64,000 bases of DNA from positions 17,047,974 to 17,111,973 of the forward strand of contig NC_065536.1 in assembly GCF_932294415.1 (NCBI RefSeq), read 5' to 3'. Position 1 is the first letter of the stretch. Each line of letters begins with the position of its first letter. Origin of the DNA: Quercus robur. Taxonomy: Eukaryota > Streptophyta > Magnoliopsida > Fagales > Fagaceae. The notes under the pieces are model-generated. The model made no database searches, had not been told where the DNA came from, and saw nothing but the letters and a program-made list of their open reading frames with translations. The position numbers and the translations under genes were made by a program. Positions 35,581-46,942 of the stretch are shown here, piece after piece.

Positions 35581-36220
35581 CCCATTCTTCTGTAGGCCAA
35601 GAAGTAAGAGAGTACTTAAACCGGCCAGTGATGAGAACTCTAGTCCATATTGGGATGTGAAACAATATATTTAGTGCAAAAACTGTTCCAATCACTGCCA
35701 CAAATTGAAAAAATTGAAAATTTTTATTCTTCCTTAATTTTAATATGATCAAGGAGACATGGATGAGAGGATAATTCAAGAATGATGAGGCTAGTGCATG
35801 CATTAACATAATATGGTAATGATATCATTTGTCTTTGTAAGTCAATTTTATTGTTTTACCTTCGGGTATGTCAGCAGCTATGACTGCAACCTCTGCTAGC
35901 AACCATAGGCAATACTTCACATATTTTGGGTACTCAGCCTTACATAATTTTGAAAGGTGTTTGCCTGTGGCGATACGTAAACAAAAACTTATCTTGATTA
36001 TTTACTAGAAGAAGAAGAAAATTGAGGCAGAAACTATATTAACTTCTATATTTTGTTCTAGAATTTTTTTGCTGTGCATCTTACCAGTGCTTACACCAAG
36101 ATTTGCAGCTAGAGATTGAATTATGAGCGCAAAGATCAATCCAATAAGTATCACCCACAGTAGCTGAAAATAGCAAATAGCACGACCATGCTTAATATTT
36201 CTCTTGTAAATTAATTTCTA

Positions 36221-36545
36221 ATTATTTGGGCCTTTTATGTTTGATTCAGTTTCTCGAAAAAAAAAAATTTTGATTCAATATATTTTAGGTCCTTAAGTTT
36301 TGGGTTATTTTCATTTTGATCATTTATGTTTCAAAATTTTTATTTTAATCCTTCATGTTTGATTCAGTTTTCTGTTTGGCCTTTTACTTTTTAAAATTTT
36401 CAAACAAAAAAAAAAAAAAATGAAGAGGCCAGTATGAAGATTGAATCCAATATGAAAAGTCAAAATGTAATATTTAAAACTAAAATGGCCAAAATGAAAA
36501 TAATTACAAACTTTAAGAGTCAAAAGTGCACTTTATTCTAAAAGA
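36221..36545. repeat. Inverted-repeat AT-rich element in Nramp intron 3
   Basis: The left half (ggtccttaagttttggg...tcattttgatc) and right half (aaaatggccaaaatgaaaa... ctttaagagtcaaaag) are imperfect inverted copies around a poly-A. The style resembles the elements at 28878 and 39341. Ends and duplication are uncertain. The rest of the intron to 37052 is AT-rich. Confidence 0.45.
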
Positions 36546-37187
36546 AAATTAATACTCTTCATTAACTTTTCATTGCAACAAAATTTTGCATTTATGTCAA
36601 AGTATTAATTTATTTTCATGTATTAATGGGATAAATACATTTATTTTCATATATTAATCTATAAACAGTTCACTAATTATTCATGTAAAAATTCATTCAG
36701 AATTTATATAAGAAAAAATTCATTCAGAATTTGACATTATTGTTCAAGTTTTGACAGCAATTGAAACTAAAAATAACAAAATGCAACAAACAAACAAAAA
36801 AATTCATATGCGTGAGTTCACTCAAGAAATAAATTAATATTTCAAATTATATTAATCTAAAATTTTAATATTTCCTCTCTTTTTAAAGAGAAGTAATATA
36901 ATTAAAACTTCTATAATGAGTAAAAGTAATATTTCTTAGGAAATGTTTCAAAATAAACCTATAATATATCTAAACTTTTGTTAAAGGCCGACTTTCTCTT
37001 TTCATAATTTTTTGTGTAATAGCTAATTCCATCTTTTTCCAATTTGATTCACCTCAAATCTGTGACTTGCTCCAGCCAGCAAATCAGTTTCCACTACAAC
37101 ATGGTAAAAATGATATTACTTTGTCAAATACACACACATGCACACAAACACATAGAGAGACAGAGGAAGAGGCAGAAAGAGACTCAC

Positions 37188-37820
37188 AATTGCCTGAGTC
37201 AAGATAAGCTAAGGAAACAAGGAATCCAGGGCCTACATATGATAGGAACTTTCTTCACCCAGGTTTCTGGAACATCAATCATATATACTCAAATGTTGAT
37301 TCTAACAAGATAATCTATCCAAACATGTAGAATAAAGAAATTTAAAGATAGAAAATGCATAGCTAAGAAAGCAAGAGAAGAGGGTTATTAATCATATATA
37401 CTCAAATGTTGATTCTAACAAGATAATTTATCCAAACATGTAGAATAAAGAAATTTAAAGATAGAAAATGCACAGCTAAGAAAGCAAGAGAAGAGGGTTA
37501 TATGAGAAAAACCCTCGAGTCCTCATCATGATGATCAAACTGTTTATGATCAGGACTATCAATGATATTGGGGGGTGGGGTTCCCTCTAGATTATGGGCT
37601 GCTATACGGTTGCCTGGGTCAAGATAAGCTAAGAAAACAAGGAATCCAGGGCCTACATATGATAGGAACTTTCTCCACCCAGGTTTCTGGAACATCAATC
37701 ATATATACTCAAATGTTGATTCTAACAAGATAATCTATCCAAACATGTAGAACAAAGAAATTTAAAGATAGAAAATGCATAGCTAAGAAAGCAAGAGAAG
37801 AGGGTTATATGAGAAAAACC
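37188..37820 (-). repeat. Tandem duplication of Nramp exon 1-intron-exon 2
   Basis: In minus order: exon 1 (ends 37820), intron, exon 2 copy B (37686-37611) fused without an intron to a second partial exon 1 (37612-37513), then an intron built from two tandem ~115-bp copies, then exon 2 copy A (37266-37188). The period between the exon 1 ends is 307 bp. Copy B keeps DPGN; copy A has TGA for Trp and DSGN. The fusion point is at ggcaacc, shared by the exon 2 end and exon 1. Confidence 0.9.
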
Positions 37821-38002
37821 TTAGAGTCCTCATCATGATGATCAAACTGTTTATGATCAGGACTATCAGTGATATTGGGGGGTGGGGTTCCCTCTAGATT
37901 ATGGGCTGCTATACGGTTGCTCCCTCCACCCCATGATGATGATGATGATGATGGTACAACATCACTTACTTGCTACTGTTGTTCTTGCCTTCTCATTCTT
38001 TT

Positions 38003-38102
38003 TATCTCTCTCTCTTTCTCTCTCCCTCTCTCTCTCTTCCTCTCTCTCTGCTTTGATTAACTACTGCATGTGAAAGTTTCAAAAGGAGCTCCTTTATTTA
38101 TA
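38003..38102 (-). promoter_or_regulatory. Nramp core promoter and CT/GA-rich leader
   Basis: On the minus strand TATAAATA (38102-38095) lies ~100 bp upstream of the exon 1 ATG at 37996. The leader between them is a (GA)n-rich run (38003-38052), common in plant 5' UTRs. Confidence 0.6.
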
Positions 38103-39340
38103 GTGCAATGTGGCATGAACCAAGCAATATGTTTCGCAATTGAGGACGGCTTAGCAATCACTCTACACTAACTCCAAATTGTCTCCATCCTCGTCGCCAA
38201 ATATGGACAGTCACTTTCTACTTTCTTCTTTCTTTTTCTTTTCTTTTCTTTTCTTTTTTCTTTTTTTCTTTTTAATCCTTGGTAGAGAAATAAAATTTTC
38301 ACTTACTGTCTTCTTGAAGAGGTCTACTATTTAAGAATAAACAAAACAAAAAGATATTCTAAGAATGATGTTTCCACTCCTTGGCTAATATGTTCCTCTT
38401 TTGCATTTTATATTTGGAAGAACTCTCCCTGCCTTTTCTTTTCTTTTTGGCAAAGAAATACCTAACCCTGTATCATCCATTTGATCAAGACAAATGAACA
38501 CGTAGATTAGCCCCTTTTTTTTCGTAACATGTCTTACTTTTGCTCATGTCTGTTTATAAATTTTCTCAATGTAACTTCGTTTAGATCGGATGGGCTTCTC
38601 ATCACAATTTCTGCCCATTAAATTTCAAAACAAGGGTGTGAAAGAAAACCCATGAAACATAGGATATCCAAAGTTTAACCTTTATATTTTTTTTTTTTTT
38701 TTTTTTTTGTCAAGTGGTAAAAACATTGCATGTTTATATTTATATATTACAATTTGCATGCTATTGGTGGTGGTGGTTAGTAGTGATGACAATGATAGCA
38801 TGAATAATGAACGGTCGTAGTGAAGATCAGATGGATGGTAGTAATAGTGGCAATAGTGGTAGCAACATCTGTGTTAATAGTGTAAAATAATTAGTAATGA
38901 TATTAGCTGAATTTGCACACTGAAAAATCCCTCTTACCAAACCAATAAACGGGAAAAAAAATATCATAATTTTCTAATTATATTTTTCATATACCCACTA
39001 ATATTTGGTTACATACAACAAATAGGTATAACAAATTTCACTATCTCAAGAGAGCTTTATACTAAGACAATGGTTTCAAGTACCAAATTTCTCAATTAAC
39101 TTTCACCTTGCATTCCAATTACATTTGGACCCAGGTTTTGAATTTTGTTTAGGAGGCCGTCCCAGATTGACTACTGGAACAGAATATTTTAGTATCGTTG
39201 CACCGTTTCGAGATTATGCACTGGATATATATATATATATTACTTATTTCTATTATAAGCTAGATGATTATATTAATTGATCTAATTTAATGTTTTTAAA
39301 TAATTCTTTATAAAGAGTGATGAGATTAGTTATTTAAAAA
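38103..39340. other. Upstream flank of Nramp, no gene
   Basis: It holds a pyrimidine-rich stretch (38225-38275), a ~20-base T run near 38690-38708, and an imperfect ggtggtagtgatg-type repeat at 38765-38870. No coding feature is seen. Confidence 0.6.
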
Positions 39341-39748
39341 ATTAGGCTAAAATGCAAATTGCTCCCTCAAATTTTAACTAAAATTCATTTAAGTCCTCTA
39401 AGTTTTCTTTCGTTCAATTGAGCCCTCTAAGTTTTAAATTTATTCAAGTCAGTCTTTTTGTCTAATTTCATTAAAACTTTGTCATTAAAAAATATTTTTC
39501 TCACGTGGAAAAATTCTATAAAATTAATAAAAATATTTTATAGATTTTTTATGTGAAATTTTTTTTCAGACAATTTTTTTTTCTATTAGTTAATTGCATA
39601 CTAAACGACATATTTTTAATAGAATTGGATCAAAATGCTTGAATTTAGTAAATTGAAACTTAGAGAACTCGATTAAACAAAAGTAAAGTTAAAGGACTGA
39701 AATAAATTTTAGTCAAACTTAAAAGATCCAATTTGCATTTCAGCCTAA
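39341..39748. mobile_element. MITE with ttaggct-aaatgcaaattg inverted termini
   Basis: The left end ttaggctaaaatgcaaattg and the right end (inverted) ttaggctgaaatgcaaattg differ at one of 20 positions. Inside, further inverted blocks (aaattttaactaaaattcattt... and its complement) continue. It is 408 bp, AT-rich and non-coding. Target duplication unclear because the flanks are A/T runs. Confidence 0.75.
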
Positions 39749-39859
39749 AAATATATATTTAAATATGGTATTTTTGGAAATAAAAAGTATACAAGGAAGT
39801 TACGAAAGAAGACGAACCTTCCAAGAAGTTTCATCTTTACATTTAAAAGCACTCTCACG

Positions 39860-40612
39860 TAGGAGTGCCAATGTTCGACTCAACCCGCAAACACGACACG
39901 AACCTGACACAAGTTTTTGCGAGTTGGGGTTGGCCCTTAGTGGGTTTGGTTCATAAACAGGTTGACCCGAAAGCAACATAATAAGAAACGGGTCATAAGA
40001 GGGTTAACCCCCATAAACCGCAATAAACACGTTTGACACGCCAATTTATTTGTGTCAATCTAAAATGACCCATTCAACACAACCTATTTAACTTGTATAA
40101 CAAACAAAAATTTATTTTATTTTAGATTTGTCAAATGCTTTTTATATCCAACCTATATTTTAAACTTAAAATGATAAGTGAGTAATTACAACAAAAAAAA
40201 AAAAAAAAAAAAAATTAAAAGTATAATTGGAAATTGAAACTTTAAAAATTTTACGTACCCTAATATAATTGGAAATTGAACTATATTATTTTGAATGTGG
40301 GTTAAAGATTTGAAGTGTATGCACTACTTTTGGGATGTAAAAAATATTTATTTCTAGATGGATATTATATTTAATATTAAGCAGGTTGAAATGGGTTGTT
40401 GTGTCACATTCTTGTCAACCCTACACAACCTATTTATTAAGCATGTCAAGTGAGTTGGGTCAAGTCAATCCACCTCATTAACAAGTTAGGTTAGGGTTGA
40501 AGGATCATGACACGATTATTAAATGGGTTGGGTTAGGATTGAGCCATTTACTTGAATACCCCTAACTCGACATGACACGAACCCAACACACTAACCCGAA
40601 TTGACACTCCTA
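39860..40612. mobile_element. hAT-like MITE (8-bp TSD)
   Basis: The termini are TAGGAGTGCCAAT and, inverted, TAGGAGTGTCAATT. They are flanked by CTCTCACG (39852-39859) and CTCTCAAG (40613-40620), an 8-bp duplication with one mismatch, as for hAT elements. The body is full of gacccgttta/cacgacacg-type words. It is 753 bp with no transposase. Confidence 0.8.
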
Positions 40613-40826
40613 CTCTCAAGTGAGCTTGACTTCACTTTCTACTATCTCACTCTCACCTTTTTCAGCTTTCCCATTTTTCAATTGTTTTATGTCTCATCTT
40701 GATTCTAAATAATATGATTATTAATGAAATTGAATAAGTATAATAATTTTTATTAATAATCTTGTTTAAGATTCCAATTGAAGCAAGAAAAAAAAGGGGA
40801 GGAGGGCAACTCAAATTAATTAACAA

Positions 40827-42106
40827 ATGTTTGCTGTTCTGAATATGTCAAAACTTGACCTTTTTGATGGAAATCACTATAAGAGGTGGTCTGAACATAT
40901 GTTATTCTATTTGGAAGCAATCCGACTAAATTATGTGTTGTTTGATGATTGCGTCCCTGCTAATATGTCTGAACCTGCACGTTCTGCATCTGCTTTGATT
41001 TATGAAAAGGATAATCACGTATGTCGTGGTCATATTTTGCATTATCTGTCAAACTCTTTATTTGATATTTACTGCTCTTATAAGTCTGCAAAAGAATTTG
41101 GGAAGCTTTGAGAAAGAAAGATTCAATTGATGGTACTGGGACTAACAAATATGTGGTGGGTAGGTTTCTAGACTATAAGATGAGTGATGACAAACCCATC
41201 ATGGAACAAGTCCATGAGCATCAGAATATTGTTCTTGAAATTCTTGCTGAAGGAATGGTCATTGATGATGCATTCCAAGCAGCTGCTCTTATTGAAAAGT
41301 TGCCACCCTCATGGAAAGAATACAGAAATTATTTGAAACATAAGAAGCGTGATATGTCTTTAGAAGACTTAATTGTCCATATTCAGATTGAGGAATCAAA
41401 TAGGGAAAAGGACAAAAACAACTTGGCAAGTGAATTCTCTTTTAAGGCCAATCTGGTTGAACAAAAACATCTTGGAAAAACTGAAAACTTTCAGAAATAT
41501 GCTAATAGGAAGGGCCCTAATAAAAAATTTGAGAAAAATGGCAACAAATTTAAAAAGTATGATGGGGTCCATAAAAAGAAACGGGGACCATGCTTTGTGT
41601 GTGGGAAAGTTGGGCATAATGCAACCCAATGTAAGTTTAGGAAAGGAGATCCTCTTCACTCTAAACCCCAAGCAAACTTGACTGAGTCAAAGATTATAAT
41701 TGCTGTTGTTTCAGAGGTAAATCTTGTCAACAACCTTTCTGAATGGGTGTTGGATACTGGGGCCACTAGGCATATCTGTACCAACAGAAACATGTTTGCG
41801 GAATATGAGGAAGTAAATGATGGTGAAAATGTCTTCCTAGGTAATGCACGCACTACCAAGGTAGTGGGTAAAGGAAAAGTTGTTCTTAAATTGACATCTA
41901 GAAAAAGTCTTGCTCTTAATGCTGTCCTTCATGTTCCTGACATGCGTAGAAACTTAGTATCTGGGTTCTTGCTGAATAAAGCAGGACTAAAACTTGTATT
42001 TGAATCTAACAAGCTTGTCCTTAGTCGCAATGGGGATTTTGTGGGCAAGGGTTTCTGTCATGGGGGCTTATTTGTACTTCATGCTGATTGTGAGAACATG
42101 AAATAA
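40827..42106 (+). pseudogene. Copia gag-protease fragment (TNT1-like)
   Basis: The Gag part starts MFAVLNMSKLDLFDGNHYKR (UBN2 type) and is frameshifted by one base near 41105. It continues MSDDKPIMEQVHE... to a CCHC knuckle, CFVCGKVGHNATQC (~41590-41630), then a protease motif, WVLDTGATRHIC (~41745), and the start of the GAG-pre-integrase region. It stops at 42104-42106. No 5' LTR or PBS was recognised upstream. Integrase is absent; only scraps of RT and RNase H follow (42611, 44088). Confidence 0.9.
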
Positions 42107-42241
42107 GTCTAGTATTTCTTTTGCTTATTTGTACTTGATGCTGATTGTGAGAACATGAAATAAGTCTAGTACTTATTTTGCTTATTTGTACTTGACTCTG
42201 ATTATGAGAACATGGAATAAAGCTAGTACTTCTTTTGATTA
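42071..42241 (+). repeat. Three tandem copies of a 57-bp unit
   Basis: Units start at 42071, 42128 and 42185 with tttgtactt(c/g)at/ctctgatt. The first unit contains the last codons and stop of the Copia fragment, so the array arose by duplicating the 3' end of that reading frame. The third copy is more diverged. Confidence 0.93.
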
Positions 42242-42589
42242 TATTGCTGAGTAGTACTTCTTTCAATTATATTGTTGAGTCTTTGGGCATTCGGCATGGT
42301 GGAATGAAACAAATGAGTTCAACTCCAACTTAACTAATTAAGAGTACTTGAAAGGTGAAATATGTGTAAAGGCAAAACACTTTAAAAACTTTCAAATGGT
42401 TGAAAGGAGTCTTGAACTGTTAGAAGTCATCCATAGTGGCTTTAAAAAAAAAAAAAAATTTAATGGATTACAACAAGCTCTCAACAATGGCATAAAAAAC
42501 TTAATAAAGCTTTGATTTTTGACAGAATTGTTGTGAACAAACTTGATAGATGTATGAATAAAAAATAAAAATAAAAACCTTTTGGTGAT

Positions 42590-42640
42590 AGTGATGTTTT
42601 CATGTGCCTATATGTGGATGACATGCTATTTTGAGAGCTA
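42590..42640 (+). pseudogene. Copia reverse transcriptase scrap (YVDD)
   Basis: The codons at 42608-42631 read LYVDDMLF, the Copia RT active-site box, with a stop soon after. It is isolated between noncoding stretches (42242-42589 and 42641-42981), consistent with large internal deletions of the element. Confidence 0.65.
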
Positions 42641-42981
42641 ATATGAATTACTAAAGACCTTTCATTCTGTGATATGATCGGTAAAAAGTTAAAAATAATT
42701 TCTTACTTAAAAAAAAGAAGTGATTAAACTCTCTTCGATTGTAAGTAATACTAAGGAGAGATTAAAATTTCAAGCATATTATTTTCATTGTATATTCGTT
42801 ATTACTTTAGGTCTGTAGCAGTATATCCACCTTGACTTTGAATGCTTTAGATGGGTGTCTAAATTTAGAAGTAATAGGTCAAAAAGTGGTGGCTATAAAT
42901 TATTCTTGCTAATATAGTTTCCAAAATTTTGATAAGCTGTCTCAAATGAGTCTTCTGCTGTTTGAAGAAATTGATCAACAC

Positions 42982-43804
42982 TGTTATGTTCTAAGTACTT
43001 AGGAACTTATGTATTAGAACTCTAATTTGTATTGTTGACAAACCATGATCAAAGCAGGTTGTTAGTCTTGTTTAGACTTGCTCAAAGTATAGGTCTTTTG
43101 TGTAAAGTTGGAATCGAGTTGTTGTAGAATTCATTGTGCAATTTGGTCTGGCTCGATCAATCGAAAGTCGGGCAGAATGTTTTTCTGCAGATTTTTCCAA
43201 CTCAGCCCTAAGCCCATATGACGTGTAGGGTTTTATGTTTAGCCCCAGGTATAAAAGGGAAACCCTAGCCATGTTTTTGAGGTTGCTCTATTTTGCTGTG
43301 TGTGTGAATCTCTTGTGAGATCTAGAGGTGATTGCCTTCACACATGCTTAGGATTATCAAGAAGGAGATTTTACTTAGAGCTTGATGATCATTCAGTTGC
43401 TGCACTAAAAGAGCTTAAAGAAACACAAGTGGGTATGCTTGTACTTGCTGGAGAATCCAAGAAAGAAGGAGTCCATGGTCTCGGAGCTTGCACATGGTCG
43501 TGTCAGTAAGTTTTTACTGGTGGGTAGCAATAGGATGTTAGTGGTCTAAGTCGCTATTGTAAAACTTTGATTCTTTCATAGTGGATTCAGGTTTACATTG
43601 AGGATAGCTAGGTTAAATCTGCCCCAGGTTTTTACCGGTTTGGTTTCCTAGGTCATCATATCTTTGTGTTCTTTATAATTCTGCACTTTACATTGATATG
43701 ATTATATGATTATGTTAACCTAGATCTGAAATTTGGATTAAGTAATCACTTGGCTAATTAACTAGGTTAATCCAATTGTGTTTTAAGGGGTCTAAAATCA
43801 TACA
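42982..43804 (+). repeat. Family C solo LTR (TSD AACAC)
   Basis: The LTR is 823 bp, starting TGTTATGTTCTAAG and ending ...TCTAAAATCATACA. Exact AACAC lies at 42977-42981 and 43805-43809. It inserted into the decayed Copia element. Confidence 0.95.
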
Positions 43805-44087
43805 AACACAACTTAGGAATTGAGTTGCCTCAGCAATGTTTATGTACATTCCTAGAGAAAGCTAGTACTAGTTTTTGGAAATGCTAATATTTGTTTTCTA
43901 TAAATTACAAATTCTTGGAAATTTCAATATGGCATTTTCGTCGGGAACATTTCTCATATATTGTGGTTGAACCTATGAGAACTCCAAAGTAATTTTAGTT
44001 GAGTTGTAGACCCAATTGGCCCCAAAAAATGAGCATGCTAAATTATTGGTGGTGTGATACTCTTAATAAATTGTACATATCCTAACA

Positions 44088-44513
44088 TTGCATATGTTGT
44101 TGGTAAAACCTTGTAGATATCTTGCCTATGAACATTTGAATGCTCCAACTCGTCTCTTGAGATATATGAAGGGCACCATGAACTTGGGCCTTACATCTAC
44201 AAGGTGTTCAACAATATTAGAAGACTGTTGTGATACAAATTGGATATCAAATGATGATAAGACCCACTCCACTAGTGGTTATGTTTTCACCCTAGGTGAG
44301 GGAGCTATACTTTGTAAGTCTTCTAAACAAACATGTGATGCTTGATCAACTATGGAATTTGAGTCTAATACCTTAGAAAAGGCAGGTATTACAGTTGAGA
44401 TATCTACTTGCTAAAATACTAATATCATCATATTGTTGTATTTTGATTTACAAGCTATAAATATGTGTGGAAAAATTCAGCTTTATAATGGGAAGAAGAG
44501 GCATATGCGCCTA
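44088..44513 (+). pseudogene. Copia RNase H fragment
   Basis: The frame reads YLAYEHLNAPTRLLRYMKGT, then SNDDKTHSTSGYVFTLGEGA and KSSKQTCDA, the end of Copia RT and start of RNase H. In shifted frames it goes on to NGKKRHMRL near 44490. It belongs to the 40827 element. The join to the family A LTR fragment is at 44513/44514. Bases 43810-44087 hold only decayed sequence. Confidence 0.85.
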
Positions 44514-46942
44514 ATTAAGTTGGAGTACACGAATAACAAAAGACCCTCCAAGCCTAGTCTACCCCATGTACTTGAGCCCTCCAAGCTGTTGTTACCAACG
44601 GACTTCTCGGAGTCTTGTCTTCTTTAGCTTTCCAGATCCCACAATTTAGCCAGATTGCATCTGCCAACGAACGGCTTCTTCCAATGCTTCCCAACAACAC
44701 AAAAATCTCACTTAATACTTAGAATGTGTGCGATAAGTGTTTGGGCTAACAACCTTTCAAGGATCTAGAGATGGAGAGGTAGGAGTTAAGGAAAACCACA
44801 AGGAAATGTGTAGATGATTGTGGGTATAACCATCACTACAAGAAATCTGGATTTGGGTGGCGTTTTTTTTTTAGCGACGATTTTAAATTCGCCACTATAA
44901 GTAGTACATTATGACATTTTTAAAAAACACCGCTAAAGAGTGATCCTTTCGCGACGTTTTTCTAAAAACGTCGTTGTAACCTAAAACAATAGCAGCGTTT
45001 CTTAAAACACCGCAAAAGGTACAGTTTTAGTGGCATATTTTTTGTTTATAGCGACGTTTTATAAAAACATCGCTATAGTTTTTAAAGAACACCTAGCATA
45101 TAGTCCAAAAAAAAAACGTCACTATATGTTTCCCCAAAATTTTTGTCCTTTTCCCATTCAAAATTTCGCTGAGTGGGAAAGTTCCCACCGTTTTTTCTTT
45201 TTGTTTTGGGAAACATCTAGCGACGTTTCCCATTTAAAATTTCCCTGAGTAGGAAACTTCCCACCATTTTGTCCTTTTTTTTTTTTTTGGTCTCCTTTCC
45301 TTACACGTTTTTTCATTCCTTTTTCTTTCTTATCATTCTTTTTTTTTCTCAAACAAACTTCCCTTCCCACTTCCATATTCTCCCCCCACCCTTATCACTT
45401 CTTCACACTTAGCCACTGCCAGCCACTACCACCGCCACCCTTGCCACCACCATTCTTTTTTCCCTCTTTTTTGGTGTTCAAGTTTCTTTAAAGTGTAAGT
45501 CTATGTGTTTTGGCTTATGGGTTTGCTTTGATTTGGTTTTTCTTTAATGGGTCATGGAGTCTTTGTATTTTGGCTTATGAATTTGCTTTGATTTAGTTTT
45601 TCTTTAATAGGTCATGGAAATTTTGTGCTAATTTTTGTTGTTTGCTTGTTTTGGTTGGAGTTTGGTACAGAAAACTCTTATTCAAATTTGGATTTTTGAG
45701 CAAAAAGACCTGAGCATCAAAGGCTGAATCATTGTAAGTTTATGTACAAGTTTGTAAATCTTGTTTTTTTTTCTTTTTTTTTTTTTCCTACAATTTTTCT
45801 ATAGTGTGTAGATTTTGAATTTTTTTTGTTATTAGTTTTGTGGTTTAGCTAGCTTGAAATTAATTTTTTTTAAAAGATCACTTCCCACTAATGTGTAAAT
45901 AATCTCAACTAAATGCTCTTTATATGTGTGTGTATATATATATATATATTGTTACTAAATTTTTATGCACCATGACTCATTAACATTGGACATTTGATAT
46001 TGTGGAATAATGATGATAGGTCTATTTGATCTATTACAAGCTTATTGCAAGCATATGTTAGTCATTGTTGAATTTTCAGTAGGTTTATATAGCATTTTTA
46101 ATATTTTAAAAGAAAAATAATGAGTAGGTTTTGCAACATTTTAAAAACATCACTAAAAAGCAAAAGGACAAATGCTTTTGCGACGTTTTTGAAACGTCGC
46201 TATTGGTATGATTATTTGTGGCATTTTATAAACATCGCTAAATGTATTTTCCTACATAATGTACAAAAATGTTATTATAAAACGTCACTAAAATTTTCTG
46301 AACACCACTAAAGAATAACAAATAGTGACGTTTTTTGAAACGTCGCAATAGACCTATAGCAACCGCTCTATTGCAACGTTTTCGAACGTCACCCAAAAAA
46401 AAAAAAAGTTGTTGTAGACCATTTGTGTCTATAGCGACGTTTTTTGGGTTTTTAGTGATGTTTTACAAATGTTGCCTAAACCCAGATTTCTTGTAGTGAA
46501 TCTCTAACTCTCAAGTGTATTTGCTAGGGTTTTCTCTTTGAAAAGTACTTCTTACAATTCATGGGTAATTAGGGTATTTATAATGTGGATAAAGAATTTG
46601 GTAAAGTAACATAACTTTTTGCCAAATAGAGAGTTTCACAGGTACTTTGCGGGATGGCCCTTCTCGCGAAACAGTCGCGAACTTGATAGCCTAGCAAGAC
46701 TGGCATAACTCTTCAGCTTCCAGTCATGTGCTTCACATGTGGCCTTTTCGCGGGTTGCTTCTCACGAGCTAGTCGCAACTTCCACTGATTCACCTTTTGA
46801 AGCTTGATTCTTCACTAATCTCTCACACTCATCCCTTACAAATAAACTCACATACATACAAGGAAAATGATTGAAGAAATTACAATCAAATTTGGTACAG
46901 AATTAAAGCTAACAGAAGCTAGTTGAAAATCACAACTTTACA
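44514..46942 (+). repeat. Family A LTR, 5'-truncated, interrupted by a CACTA element
   Basis: Homology to the 14318-15373 LTR begins at attaagttggag and ends at acaactttaca. About the first quarter of the LTR is missing. The LTR parts are 44514-44833 and 46499-46942. The right part carries the cgcgaaacagtcgcgaac cluster typical of family A. Confidence 0.85.
44834..46498. mobile_element. Non-autonomous CACTA (En/Spm-like) element
   Basis: The ends are CACTACAAGAAATCTGG and the exact inverted CCAGATTTCTTGTAGTG. The flanks are cat and aat. The unoccupied paralogue at 14931-14943 reads ataacAATctctaac, so a 3-bp AAT duplication with one later change fits. The 1665-bp element has no transposase. 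The subterminal regions hold at least six palindromic copies of the type agcgacgttttt-aaaacgtcgct, expected transposase-binding repeats. Confidence 0.92.

Noticed and set aside
37869..38073. Plus-strand frames rich in Ser/Leu or Met/Asp near the Nramp start
   Set aside because: They are translations of the (GA)n leader and the (CAT)n stretch of Nramp exon 1 on the other strand.
42021..42266. Repetitive SCSHNQ-type minus-strand peptide
   Set aside because: It is the reverse translation of the 57-bp triplication at the Copia stop codon.
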